From NCBI GenBank assembly GCA_005883625.1, contig VBDU01000089.1, positions 1 to 35,726 on the forward strand: DNA of 35,726 nucleotides, in the 5' to 3' direction. This document shows, piece by piece, positions 24,127 through 31,460 of the stretch (position 1 is its first letter; every line of letters begins with the position of its first letter). Origin of the DNA: Chloroflexota bacterium. Lineage in GTDB: Bacteria > Chloroflexota > Limnocylindria > P2-11E. The notes beneath the pieces are model-generated. The model saw only the letters and a list, made by a program, of their open reading frames with translations, was not told where the DNA came from and did not search any database. Both the position numbers and the translations under genes were made by a program.

Positions 24127-24699
24127 GTGGCAGGCGACGACAAGAAGAAGGGCAAGCACGACGAGGAGATCGTGGACCTCTCGGCACGCATCGGAGCCCG
24201 CCGCCCCGAGCCCAAGAAGCCGGCGCCACCGACGCCGCCGCGCGAGGAGGTCCCGCCCCCACCGCCGACCCGTCACGACGCGCCGATCCCCTCGGAGCCG
24301 AGACCGCGCCTCCTGCCGCCGCGCGAGGATCGCCAGCAGCGGGATCTCATCCAGAAGGCGCTGACCGACGAGGACGCGGCGAAATCGCAAGCGATCCCGT
24401 CGCCGCGCACGCCGCCGGGTCCGGGCGAGGTCGACCTCGTGGTCACACCTCTGCCGACGCCCGATGATTGGCACCGGTTCGAGCTCGCCCTTCGCCGCGT
24501 GCGCGGCGTCGGTCAGCTCCGCACCGAGTACTACCGGCACGGGGTCCTCAAGGTCCGCGTGAGCTTCCAGGGGACGGAGCGGCTCGCGACGCTGCTGCGG
24601 GCGGGGATCCAGGGGTACCGCGTGCGCATCATCGGCGAGGACCGGACGACGCTCCAGGTCCTCGTCGCCTCGGACTCCGACGACCGCCGTCCCGGCTGA
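24127..24699 (+). CDS. Pro-rich protein sharing the C-terminal domain of the DivIVA-like protein
   Basis: 190 aa from GTG 24127, 5 nt after the preceding stop. Residues 1-95 are charged and Pro-rich, probably disordered (KKPAPPTPPREEVPPPPP). Residues about 100-182 form a compact alpha/beta domain: EVDLVVTPLPTPDDWHRFEL, RRVRGVGQLRTEYYRHGVLK, RIIGEDRTTLQVLV. The beginning, with TP-[LV]-P, a following helix with R-E-RR and a strand, repeats that of the C-terminal domain of the protein at 21869-23581. This suggests that both bind the same partner or each other. It has no signal peptide or membrane segment. Function is unknown. Confidence 0.65.
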   Translation: MAGDDKKKGKHDEEIVDLSARIGARRPEPKKPAPPTPPREEVPPPPPTRHDAPIPSEPRPRLLPPREDRQQRDLIQKALTDEDAAKSQAIPSPRTPPGPGEVDLVVTPLPTPDDWHRFELALRRVRGVGQLRTEYYRHGVLKVRVSFQGTERLATLLRAGIQGYRVRIIGEDRTTLQVLVASDSDDRRPG

Positions 24700-24761
24700 C
24701 CAGCGCGCCGCAGTCGATGGGATGACGCGCCGCATACACCGGTCGTTTGGTGCATAGCGGA

Positions 24762-24767
24762 TAGAGT
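24762..24767 (+). promoter_or_regulatory. -10-like element (TAGAGT) for a leaderless start at 24774
   Basis: TAGAGT is 6 nt upstream of GTG 24774, with no ribosome site between. No good -35 is visible. Confidence 0.35.
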
Positions 24768-24773
24768 GGGCGC

Positions 24774-26054
24774 GTGAGCGACCTCGAGGCACGCGCCCGC
24801 AAGATCTTCCCGAACGTCCTCGGCCACTACACCTGGCTCACGATCGATCGGGGCGAGGGGAGCTGGCTGATCACGACTGACGGGAAACGAGTCCTCGATC
24901 TCACCTGCGGGATCGCGGTCACCGTGGTGGGCCACGCGCACCCGCGTGTCGTGAAGGCGGTGACCGACCAGGCGTCACGGCTCATGCACATCTCGGCCGG
25001 CGTAGCCAAGTACGAAGCGAACGTCGCGCTCGCCGAGACGCTCGCCACCCTCACGCCGACCGGCCTCGATGCGATCGTCTTCGGCAACAGCGGCGCGGAA
25101 GCGGTCGAGGCCGCGATCAAGCTGACGCGTCAGGCGACCGGCCGCGAGGCGATCATCGTCTTCCGCGGCGGTTTCCACGGGCGGACGACCGGCGCCGCCA
25201 CGCTCACGACGTCGAAGTCGGCCTACCGCCGCGGCTACGGCGCGCTCCTTCCCGAGGTGTACGTCGCGCCGTTCCCGTATCCCCTCGCGTGCGCCGTGCC
25301 CGGCGCCCACGATGCGGAGGCGTGCGCCGCCCATTGCCTCGCGGAGCTCGACGCGATGCTCGAGCACGAGGTCCCGCCCGAGCACGTCGCCGCGATCTTC
25401 ATCGAGCCGGTGCTCGGCGAAGGCGGGTATGTCGCGGCGCCGGCCTCATTCCTCCGTGCGTTGCGCGTGCTCGCGACGCGCATCGGCGCGCTGCTGGTCT
25501 TCGACGAGATCCAGACAGGCCTCGGTCGCACCGGCGCCTGGTTCGCCGGACAGAAGCTCGGCGTGACCCCGGACGTGATGACGCTCGCGAAGGCGCTCGG
25601 CGGTGGACTTCCCCTCGGCGCGGTCGTCGCACCCCGCGAGCTCATGGCGAAGTGGCGCACCGGCACGCATGGCTCGACGTTCGGCGGCAACCCCGTCTCG
25701 TGCGCGTGCGGGCTCGCCACGATCCAGGTGCTTCGCGACGAGGGGCTCGTCGCGCGGGCCGAGATGCTCGGCCAGCTCATGGTCGAGGAGCTCACGCCGC
25801 TCCGCTCGCATCCCCGGCTGCGCGAGGTACGCCGGATCGGAGCGATGGTGGCCGCGGAGTTCGACGACAAGGCCGTCTCAAAGACCGCGACGGCCGCGGC
25901 GCTAGAGCGAGGCGTCCTCGTGATCACCTGCGGCTTCCACGACCAGGTCGTGCGCTTCATCCCCGCGCTGAACATCGGCGAAGAGGACCTGCGCAAGGGG
26001 ATGCGCGTCTTCGTCGAGGCGGTCAAGACCGCCCAGGTGCCGGCGCCCGCGTAG
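24774..26054 (+). CDS. Class-III PLP aminotransferase (4-aminobutyrate/acetylornithine type)
   Basis: 426 aa, full length for the family. PLP-binding Lys273 is in MTLAKALGGGLPLGA, Asp244 in LLVFDEIQTGLGRTG contacts the pyridine nitrogen, and NSGAEAVEAAIKLTRQATGR binds the phosphate. IIVFRGGFHGRTTGA and GSTFGGNPVSCA are further signature segments. The enzyme moves an amino group from an omega-amino acid or ornithine-like substrate to 2-oxoglutarate. The overall pattern (GEGGYVAAPASFL) is closest in my judgement to GabT-like 4-aminobutyrate aminotransferases, but specificity cannot be settled by eye. It is monocistronic, with a probable leaderless start at GTG 24774 and a hairpin at 26143-26163 after its stop. 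Confidence 0.88.
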   Translation: MSDLEARARKIFPNVLGHYTWLTIDRGEGSWLITTDGKRVLDLTCGIAVTVVGHAHPRVVKAVTDQASRLMHISAGVAKYEANVALAETLATLTPTGLDAIVFGNSGAEAVEAAIKLTRQATGREAIIVFRGGFHGRTTGAATLTTSKSAYRRGYGALLPEVYVAPFPYPLACAVPGAHDAEACAAHCLAELDAMLEHEVPPEHVAAIFIEPVLGEGGYVAAPASFLRALRVLATRIGALLVFDEIQTGLGRTGAWFAGQKLGVTPDVMTLAKALGGGLPLGAVVAPRELMAKWRTGTHGSTFGGNPVSCACGLATIQVLRDEGLVARAEMLGQLMVEELTPLRSHPRLREVRRIGAMVAAEFDDKAVSKTATAAALERGVLVITCGFHDQVVRFIPALNIGEEDLRKGMRVFVEAVKTAQVPAPA

Positions 26055-26142
26055 CCTGCTCGCGCCCGCCCCGCAGCGCCACCGCCGCCCTGTCGGAAAC
26101 CCGCGTTATCTGAAATCCGCGAGATTTCGGGCGGATGCCGCG

Positions 26143-26163
26143 ATCGGCGGTTTCGTCGCCGAT
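26143..26163 (+). terminator. Hairpin after the aminotransferase gene
   Basis: ATCGGCG (26143-26149) and CGCCGAT (26157-26163) form a 7-bp stem followed by a short T-containing run. Two overlapping weaker hairpins (GAAATC/GATTTC and ATCCGC/GCGGAT) precede it at 26112-26136. It is a probable but weak terminator. Confidence 0.4.
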
Positions 26164-26180
26164 TTGATGAGCCACCGGTC

Positions 26181-26208
26181 TTGACAGCGGACGCCGTCGG
26201 GCTATCTT
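26181..26208 (+). promoter_or_regulatory. nrdJ promoter (TTGACA - 16 - TATCTT)
   Basis: This is the best consensus promoter in the window: -35 TTGACA at 26181-26186 and -10 TATCTT at 26203-26208, giving a transcript starting near 26215 with a leader of about 200 nt. Confidence 0.7.
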
Positions 26209-26219
26209 TCGCCTCCTGC

Positions 26220-26235
26220 GCCACTAGATGTTGGG
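26220..26235 (+). promoter_or_regulatory. NrdR-box-like operator
   Basis: GCCACTAGATGTTGGG reads CCCAACATCTAGTGGC on the other strand; the core AACATCTAGTG resembles the NrdR boxes that I know upstream of actinobacterial ribonucleotide reductase genes. It lies just downstream of the -10 hexamer, where NrdR-ATP/dATP binding would block transcription. Only one box is evident, whereas two in phase are usual. Confidence 0.55.
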
Positions 26236-26272
26236 CCGGCCCGGGCAGCAGACCCAAGGCCTAGGAGGATCG

Positions 26273-26305
26273 GTGCAGGAAGAACCGAGGAGGGGCCACC
26301 AATGA
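26273..26305 (+). CDS. Leader ORF 1 of nrdJ (10 aa)
   Basis: GTG 26273 is preceded by AGGAGG (26263-26268, 4 nt spacing). It encodes VQEEPRRGHQ and stops at TGA 26303-26305, which overlaps the ATG of leader ORF 2 (ATGA). The small size and coupled layout suggest a regulatory leader peptide rather than a functional product. Confidence 0.35.
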   Translation: MQEEPRRGHQ

Positions 26306-26403
26306 CCGTCAGGTCGTCCGCTTCCGCGCCCGGCAGCTTCGTGAGGGTCCTTCTCCTTCTTCTACACGCGCGGCCAGCACGCATCTCACTCGCTCGCTTC
26401 TAG
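26302..26403 (+). CDS. Leader ORF 2 of nrdJ (33 aa)
   Basis: ATG 26302 has a GAGGAGG site about 8 nt upstream and overlaps the stop of leader ORF 1. The peptide contains FVRVLLLLLHARPAR; its five consecutive Leu codons are CTT CTC CTT CTT CTA, whereas neighbouring genes use CTC and CTG almost exclusively, so ribosomes may pause here. It ends with TAG 26401-26403, 12 nt before ATG 26416 and in the same frame as nrdJ, with the stop next to the nrdJ ribosome site (GGGGGG). It resembles attenuator leader peptides, but no function is established. Confidence 0.4.
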   Translation: MTVRSSASAPGSFVRVLLLLLHARPARISLARF

Positions 26404-26415
26404 GGGGGCACGCAC

Positions 26416-29214
26416 ATGGCCATCGCAGACATAGCGCCGCAGTCCGTCCAGCGCGCTCCGGGGCGCGGTCTCGCTATCGAGCGCCGCTTCACCCGCGCCG
26501 GCGTCCACCCGTACGACGAGATCGAGTGGGAGCTCCGCGATTCGGTCATCCCCGGGGAGGGCGGGAACGTCTTCGAACAGAAGGGCGTCGAGGTCCCCAA
26601 GTTCTGGTCGCAGACCGCGACGAACGTCGTCGCATCCAAGTACTTCCGCGGCAAGCTCGGGTCGCCGCAGCGCGAGACGAGCGTGAAGCAGATCGTCGAC
26701 CGGGTCGTCGACACGATCGCGCGCCACGGAGCCGCCGAGGGCTACTTCGCGAGCGAGAGCGACCGGGATGCCTTCAGCGACGAGCTGAAGTACATCCTCG
26801 TGAACCAGCTCGCGTCGTTCAACTCGCCCGTGTGGTTCAACATCGGCGTCCCGGGCGTGAGCAGGCAGGCGTCGGCATGCTTCATCTTGAACGTCGAGGA
26901 CGACATGCACTCGATCCTCGATTGGTTCAAGAACGAGGGCGTGATCTTCAAGGGCGGCTCCGGCTCCGGCGTCAACGTCTCGAAGATCCGGTCGCAGAAG
27001 GAGCATCTGTCGGGCGGGGGCTACGCGTCCGGCCCCGTCTCGTTCATGCGCGGCGCGGACTCCGTCGCCGGCTCGATCAAGTCCGGCGGGACGACTCGGC
27101 GCGCCGCAAAGATGGTCGTCCTCAACGCCGATCATCCCGACGTCCACGAGTTCATCTGGTGCAAGGCCAAGGAAGAGAAGAAGGCCTGGGCGCTGGGCGA
27201 GATGGGCTACGACATGAGCCTGAACGGCGAGGCGTGGCACTCCATCCAGTTCCAGAACGCGAACAACTCGGTGCGCGTCAGCGACGAGTTCATGCGCAAG
27301 GCCGTGGCGGGCGAGCCGTGGGAGCTCACCGCGCGCGTCGACGGCGCTGTCCTCGAGACGCTGAACGCGCGCCAGCTTCTGCACGAGATCGCGGAGGCGA
27401 CCTGGCAGTGCGGCGATCCGGGGATGCAGTTCGATTCGGCCTGCAACGATTGGCATACGCGCGCCAACACGGATCGGAACTACGCCACCAATCCCTGCTC
27501 CGAGTTCGTCAGTCTGGACAACACGGCCTGCAATCTCGCGAGCCTCAACTTGATGCGCTTCGTCGACGCGGCAGGCGACTTCGAGACCGCCCGCTTCGCC
27601 AGCGCGGTGCGTACGTTGATCACCGCACAGGAGATCCTCGTCGGCTACGCCGACTACCCGACGGACACGATCAGCGTGAACGCGCGGGCGAATCGCGAGC
27701 TCGGCCTCGGCTACGCGAACCTCGGCGCGCTGCTGATGTACCGGGGCGTGCCGTACGACTCGGACGCGGGTCGCGCGTACGCCGCGTCCGTGACCGCGCT
27801 CATGACGGGCGAGGCCTACGCGCACTCGGCGCGGATCGCCGAAGTGCTCGGCGCATACAAGGAGTACGAGCACAACCGGGACCCGCACGATCGCGTCGTG
27901 CGCATGCACCGCGATTTCGCGTACCGCATCCGCGACGAGCTCGTCCCCGCAAGCCTGCTCTCGGCGGCGCGGCAATCGTGGGATGACGCGGTGCGGATCG
28001 GCGCGACCGCGGGCTATCGGAACGCGCAGGTCAGCCTGCTCGCGCCGACCGGCACGATTTCTTTCATGATGGATTGCGACACCACGGGCGTGGAGCCGGA
28101 CATCGCGCTCGTGAAGTACAAGAAGCTCGTCGGCGGCGGGATGCTGAAGCTCGTCAACGGCACCGTCCCGTCGGCCCTCCGGCGGCTGGGCTACACCGAG
28201 ACCGAGACGAGCGCGATCACCGCGTACGTCGAGCGGCACGGCACGATCGAAGGCGCGCCCGGCGTCACGGACGAGCACCTCGCGGTGTTCGACTGCGCGT
28301 TCAAGCCGCAGAACGGCGAGCGCTTCATCCACCACATGGGCCACATCAAGATGATGGGCGCGGTCCAGCCGTTCATCTCCGGCGCGATCAGCAAGACCGT
28401 GAATCTCCCCGAGAGCGCGACCGTCGAGGACGTGATGGACGCCTACCTCGAGGCCTGGAAGCACGGCCTCAAGTCGATCGCGGTCTACCGGGACGGGAGC
28501 AAGAAGGTCCAGCCGCTCAACGTGAGCGACAAGGACTCGAACACGAAGGCGGCGACCGTCGTGGACCGCGTCGTCGAGATCCAGCGGCCCGCGCGACGGC
28601 GGCTGCCCGACACCCGCGCGTCGCTCACGCACAAGTTCACGATCGAAGGTCACGAGGGCTACATCACCGTCGGCCTCTTCGAGGACGGCACGCCCGGCGA
28701 GCTCTTCGTCACGATGGCGAAGGAGGGCTCGACGCTGTCCGGCATGATGGATTCCTTCGCCACGAGCATCTCGCTGCTGTTCCAGTACGGCGTGCCCCTG
28801 GTACACCTGGTCGAGAAGTTCGGCCACATGCGCTTCGAGCCATCAGGCTGGACCGGCAACCCCGAGATCGGCTTCGCGAAGTCGATCGTCGACTACGTTT
28901 TCCGCTGGCTCGGCAACCGCTTCCTGTCTCAGGGCGACCGCGCCGCGCTCGGACTCATCCGAACGACCGAGGTCGCCGATCCCACCGCGCAGCTCGAGCT
29001 CCTGAACCGCGTCGTCCCGCTCGCGAGCGCCGATCCCGCGCCGACGAACGGGAACGCTCACGCCGGGTCCGGCGATCTCGCCGCACCCGCCACGTTCAAG
29101 CGACTTAATTCCACACCCGATGCGCCCCCCTGTCCGCGCTGTGGCTGGCTGACCGTACGAAGCGGCACCTGCCACAAGTGCGAGAACTGCGGAGAGACGA
29201 CCGGGTGTAGCTGA
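26416..29214 (+). CDS. nrdJ: Vitamin B12-dependent (class II) ribonucleotide reductase
   Basis: 932 aa, the usual length of the long NrdJ form. The enzyme reduces ribonucleotides to deoxyribonucleotides with adenosylcobalamin as radical source, without oxygen. Seen: Cys155 in RQASACFIL and Cys372 in NTACNLASLNL (redox pair), radical Cys361 with Asn359 and Glu363 in NPCSEF, the substrate loop GGSGSGVNVSKIR, APTGTISFMMDCDTTGVEPD, and SGAISKTVNLP. The C-terminal third (from about residue 720) carries the typical extra domain ending in a zinc-ribbon-like Cys cluster (CPRCGW...CHKCENCGETTGCS), which shuttles electrons from thioredoxin. The start ATG follows a GGGGGG site right after leader ORF 2. 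It is monocistronic and ends at a strong terminator. Confidence 0.97.
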   Translation: MAIADIAPQSVQRAPGRGLAIERRFTRAGVHPYDEIEWELRDSVIPGEGGNVFEQKGVEVPKFWSQTATNVVASKYFRGKLGSPQRETSVKQIVDRVVDTIARHGAAEGYFASESDRDAFSDELKYILVNQLASFNSPVWFNIGVPGVSRQASACFILNVEDDMHSILDWFKNEGVIFKGGSGSGVNVSKIRSQKEHLSGGGYASGPVSFMRGADSVAGSIKSGGTTRRAAKMVVLNADHPDVHEFIWCKAKEEKKAWALGEMGYDMSLNGEAWHSIQFQNANNSVRVSDEFMRKAVAGEPWELTARVDGAVLETLNARQLLHEIAEATWQCGDPGMQFDSACNDWHTRANTDRNYATNPCSEFVSLDNTACNLASLNLMRFVDAAGDFETARFASAVRTLITAQEILVGYADYPTDTISVNARANRELGLGYANLGALLMYRGVPYDSDAGRAYAASVTALMTGEAYAHSARIAEVLGAYKEYEHNRDPHDRVVRMHRDFAYRIRDELVPASLLSAARQSWDDAVRIGATAGYRNAQVSLLAPTGTISFMMDCDTTGVEPDIALVKYKKLVGGGMLKLVNGTVPSALRRLGYTETETSAITAYVERHGTIEGAPGVTDEHLAVFDCAFKPQNGERFIHHMGHIKMMGAVQPFISGAISKTVNLPESATVEDVMDAYLEAWKHGLKSIAVYRDGSKKVQPLNVSDKDSNTKAATVVDRVVEIQRPARRRLPDTRASLTHKFTIEGHEGYITVGLFEDGTPGELFVTMAKEGSTLSGMMDSFATSISLLFQYGVPLVHLVEKFGHMRFEPSGWTGNPEIGFAKSIVDYVFRWLGNRFLSQGDRAALGLIRTTEVADPTAQLELLNRVVPLASADPAPTNGNAHAGSGDLAAPATFKRLNSTPDAPPCPRCGWLTVRSGTCHKCENCGETTGCS

Positions 29215-29231
29215 CACACCTCGCCAGGCCC

Positions 29232-29253
29232 TGGCCGACCCGCCCGTCGGCCA
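29232..29253 (+). terminator. First hairpin after nrdJ
   Basis: TGGCCGAC (29232-29239) and GTCGGCCA (29246-29253) form a perfect 8-bp stem with a 6-nt loop, 17 nt after the nrdJ stop. It has no T tract; the T-rich terminator follows directly. Confidence 0.45.
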
Positions 29254-29265
29254 GTCTGCCTCACG

Positions 29266-29310
29266 GCCCGGCACTCCCTGCTCCCCTGGGGTGCCGGGCC
29301 TTCTTTTTCT
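29266..29310 (+). terminator. Intrinsic terminator of nrdJ
   Basis: GCCCGGCAC (29266-29274) pairs with GTGCCGGGC (29291-29299) and is followed by CTTCTTTTTCT, a classic Rho-independent terminator on the plus strand. Confidence 0.85.
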
Positions 29311-29485
29311 CCGACGTCCACGTTTGGCGCACCGGCCCACATATGTCGGCGCGCTCACATCGGGAATGAGTCAAACGGTGTAGTTGTGGGCTATGCGCTG
29401 CGTAGTACTTGCCCTGACGGAAATCAGTCGTTACCCATCGGAACGTCGCTGACACTCGACACGTCTAGGGAAGGAGAAAGGTTCA

Positions 29486-29530
29486 ACCAAGCAGGCGAGC
29501 GAGCGCTACACGGCACGCACCTTGCTTGGT
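29486..29530 (+). other. Possible structured leader of the VanW gene
   Basis: The 272 nt between the nrdJ terminator and ATG 29583 hold no gene that I can support. ACCAAGCA (29486-29493) pairs perfectly with TGCTTGGT (29523-29530) around a 29-nt GC-rich loop, preceded by a purine-rich GGGAAGGAGAAAGG tract. I compared it with c-di-GMP and c-di-AMP riboswitch signatures from memory and found no match, so it remains an unclassified candidate leader structure. Confidence 0.3.
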
Positions 29531-29582
29531 CGTGGGATGAGCGGGGCGTTCGTCGCCTTCCGCTCAAGGAGGCTGCGGGAGC

Positions 29583-31409
29583 ATGGCGGTCATCGCGCGA
29601 AGCGGCCAGCGTGCCGGCGCCGTCGTCGTCCGTGCATTCCCGTGGCGCTTCCTCGTCGTTCCCCTCGCCATGAGCGCGCTCGCGCTCGGCTCCGCCGCGG
29701 CGGCCGAGCTCGCGTACAGCTCTCGCGCGCTTCCCGGGCTCACCGTCGCCGGCGTGGCTGTCGGCTCGCTCGAGGCGCCGGCGCTTCGCGAGCGCCTCGA
29801 GAGCGAGATCGCCGCGCCGTGGGCGGCCGCAGGCGTCACGCTGCGCGACGGGGATCGCGAGTGGACCACGACGAACGGCGCGCTCGGCATCGTCCCCGAC
29901 GTCGACGCGGCCGTCGCCGCGGCGCTCGCGTACGGCAAGAGCGGGTCGGCGCTCGACCGCGCGGGGGCCTGGATCGACGCGCTTCGCGGCGACGCGAACG
30001 TATCGTTCGCGATGCGCGCGCGTGGCGATGCCCTCGCCGGGTTCGTGGCCTCCGTCGCCCGCGATGCGAATCAAGCGCCGGTGTCCGGTGAGCTCGCGCT
30101 CGCAGGCGGCGACCTACGGATCACCCCGCCGCAGCTGGGGCGTGAGATCGACGGCGGCGTGACGGTGGCGCGCCTGCTCTCGGCGACAACGCTCGGCGAT
30201 CGCGAGGTCGCCCTTTCCGTGCGGGCGGTGTACCCGCCGCTCGACGCCTCCGGCTTCGACGATGCCTATGCCGCCGCGGCCGCGGCGCTCACGCCCCTCG
30301 TCGTCCGTGTCGAAGACCGTGGCTGGAGCGAGAGCTCGAGCGCGCTCGCGTCGCTCGTGGTGATCGATCGGATCGTCGCGCGGCCCGGCGAGCTGCCCGC
30401 ACTGCCGGCCGAGGCGATCGCGCCGGCCGCCCGGTACCGCTACGTCGTTTCGCTTTCCGGCGCGCGTCTCGACAGCTGGGTCTCGGCGCTCGGTGCCGTG
30501 CTTGACCATCCCGCGAAGAACGCGAAGTTCCGCGTGCGCGAGGGGGACGTGCTCGCCGTCGTGCCCTCTGAGAGCGGCGTGCGCGTCGACCAGACGAAGC
30601 TCCGCGCCCTGCTCGGCGTCGAGCTCCTGCGCCCGGCGGGCGGCGCGACGCGAGAGGTCGCCGCGCCCGCGGGAGTGGACGCTCCGGCGTTGACGACGGA
30701 GAAGGCGCTCGCGCTCGTGCCGCAGCTCTCACGGACGTCGACGTTCACCACGCAGTACCCGCCGAGCGACGTGCGGCACGCGAACATCTCGACGGGCTCG
30801 TCGCAGTTCGACGGCGTCGTGATCATGCCCGGCGAGACCTTCTCGTTCTGGGACCTGCTCGGCCCGGTCACGCCGGACCGCGGCTACCGGTACGCCGGCG
30901 CGATCATCAACGGCCGGTCGGATGAGAACGTCATCGGCGGTGGCCTGTGCCAGGTCTCGACGACCATCTTCAACGCCATCTCGCGTCAGGGCTACGAGAT
31001 CGTCGAGCGACACGCGCACGGCTACTACATCGATCGCTACCCGCTGGGCCTCGATGCCGCGGTCTTCATGCCGGGCAACGACTTCCGTTGGCGCAACGAC
31101 ACCGCGAGTCCGGTGTTCCTGTGGTCGCTCAACGGCGACACCTCGCTGACGATCGATCTGTGGGGCATCCCGACCGGGCGCACGGTCACCTTCAGCGACG
31201 CCGTGCAGTGGAACTTCGTGCTGCCAGCCAAGGACCAGCCCGCCGATCCCGCGTTCCTGCCGGGCGGGAGCGTCGCGGGCCGTGACGTGTGGCGGACGCG
31301 GACCGTGACCGAGAACGGGAAAGTGCTGCACCAGGATTCGTTCGCGAGCCACTACGTGCCGGTCTGGGGAGGCCCCGTCGCGGCCCCCGCGACCGCCGCC
31401 AACCACTAA
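29583..31409 (+). CDS. VanW family cell-envelope protein
   Basis: 608 aa. One N-terminal membrane helix (about residues 20-42, FLVVPLAMSALALGSAAAAE) anchors a large extracytoplasmic part. Two peptidoglycan-binding-like repeats (about 50-200 and 210-370: LPGLTVAGVAVGSLEA, FRVREGDVLAVVPSESGVRV) precede the VanW domain (about 385-500) with its signature GETFSFWDLLGPV, GYRYAGAIINGR, GGGLCQVSTTIFNA and HAHGYYIDRYPLG. VanW proteins accompany peptidoglycan-modifying systems; the biochemical activity is not established. The CxxS in GGGLCQVST is conserved. The C-terminal 90 residues form a beta-rich G5-like or trailing region. An AAGGAGG-like site (CAAGGAGGCTGCG) precedes ATG 29583. Next is the DUF5667 gene, 51 nt on. 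Confidence 0.88.
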   Translation: MAVIARSGQRAGAVVVRAFPWRFLVVPLAMSALALGSAAAAELAYSSRALPGLTVAGVAVGSLEAPALRERLESEIAAPWAAAGVTLRDGDREWTTTNGALGIVPDVDAAVAAALAYGKSGSALDRAGAWIDALRGDANVSFAMRARGDALAGFVASVARDANQAPVSGELALAGGDLRITPPQLGREIDGGVTVARLLSATTLGDREVALSVRAVYPPLDASGFDDAYAAAAAALTPLVVRVEDRGWSESSSALASLVVIDRIVARPGELPALPAEAIAPAARYRYVVSLSGARLDSWVSALGAVLDHPAKNAKFRVREGDVLAVVPSESGVRVDQTKLRALLGVELLRPAGGATREVAAPAGVDAPALTTEKALALVPQLSRTSTFTTQYPPSDVRHANISTGSSQFDGVVIMPGETFSFWDLLGPVTPDRGYRYAGAIINGRSDENVIGGGLCQVSTTIFNAISRQGYEIVERHAHGYYIDRYPLGLDAAVFMPGNDFRWRNDTASPVFLWSLNGDTSLTIDLWGIPTGRTVTFSDAVQWNFVLPAKDQPADPAFLPGGSVAGRDVWRTRTVTENGKVLHQDSFASHYVPVWGGPVAAPATAANH

Positions 31410-31422
31410 AGCAGGTCTGAAC

Positions 31423-31439
31423 CGGCCGAATAACGGCCG
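31423..31439. promoter_or_regulatory. Palindrome CGGCCG-AATAA-CGGCCG
   Basis: Two self-complementary CGGCCG hexamers flank AATAA, just after the VanW stop and 21 nt before the DUF5667 start. It may be an operator or a short hairpin. GTTAAT (31452-31457) downstream could be a -10 element. Confidence 0.3.
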
Positions 31440-31460
31440 AGCGGACCCTCCGTTAATCGC

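Noticed and set aside
26216..26415. Cobalamin riboswitch upstream of the B12-dependent reductase
   Set aside because: GCCACTAG resembles part of the conserved core, but the B12-box and the GGTG/CC pairing segments are not found in order; the same bases fit an NrdR box better.
26386..28827. Long minus-strand open frame (813 codons) opposite nrdJ
   Set aside because: nrdJ on the plus strand is unambiguous; the antisense translation is low-complexity and unrelated to any family.
29480..29550. c-di-GMP riboswitch upstream of the VanW gene
   Set aside because: The conserved CACGCA...GAAA...GGGACGCAAAGC series is not present; only an unrelated stem-loop is seen.
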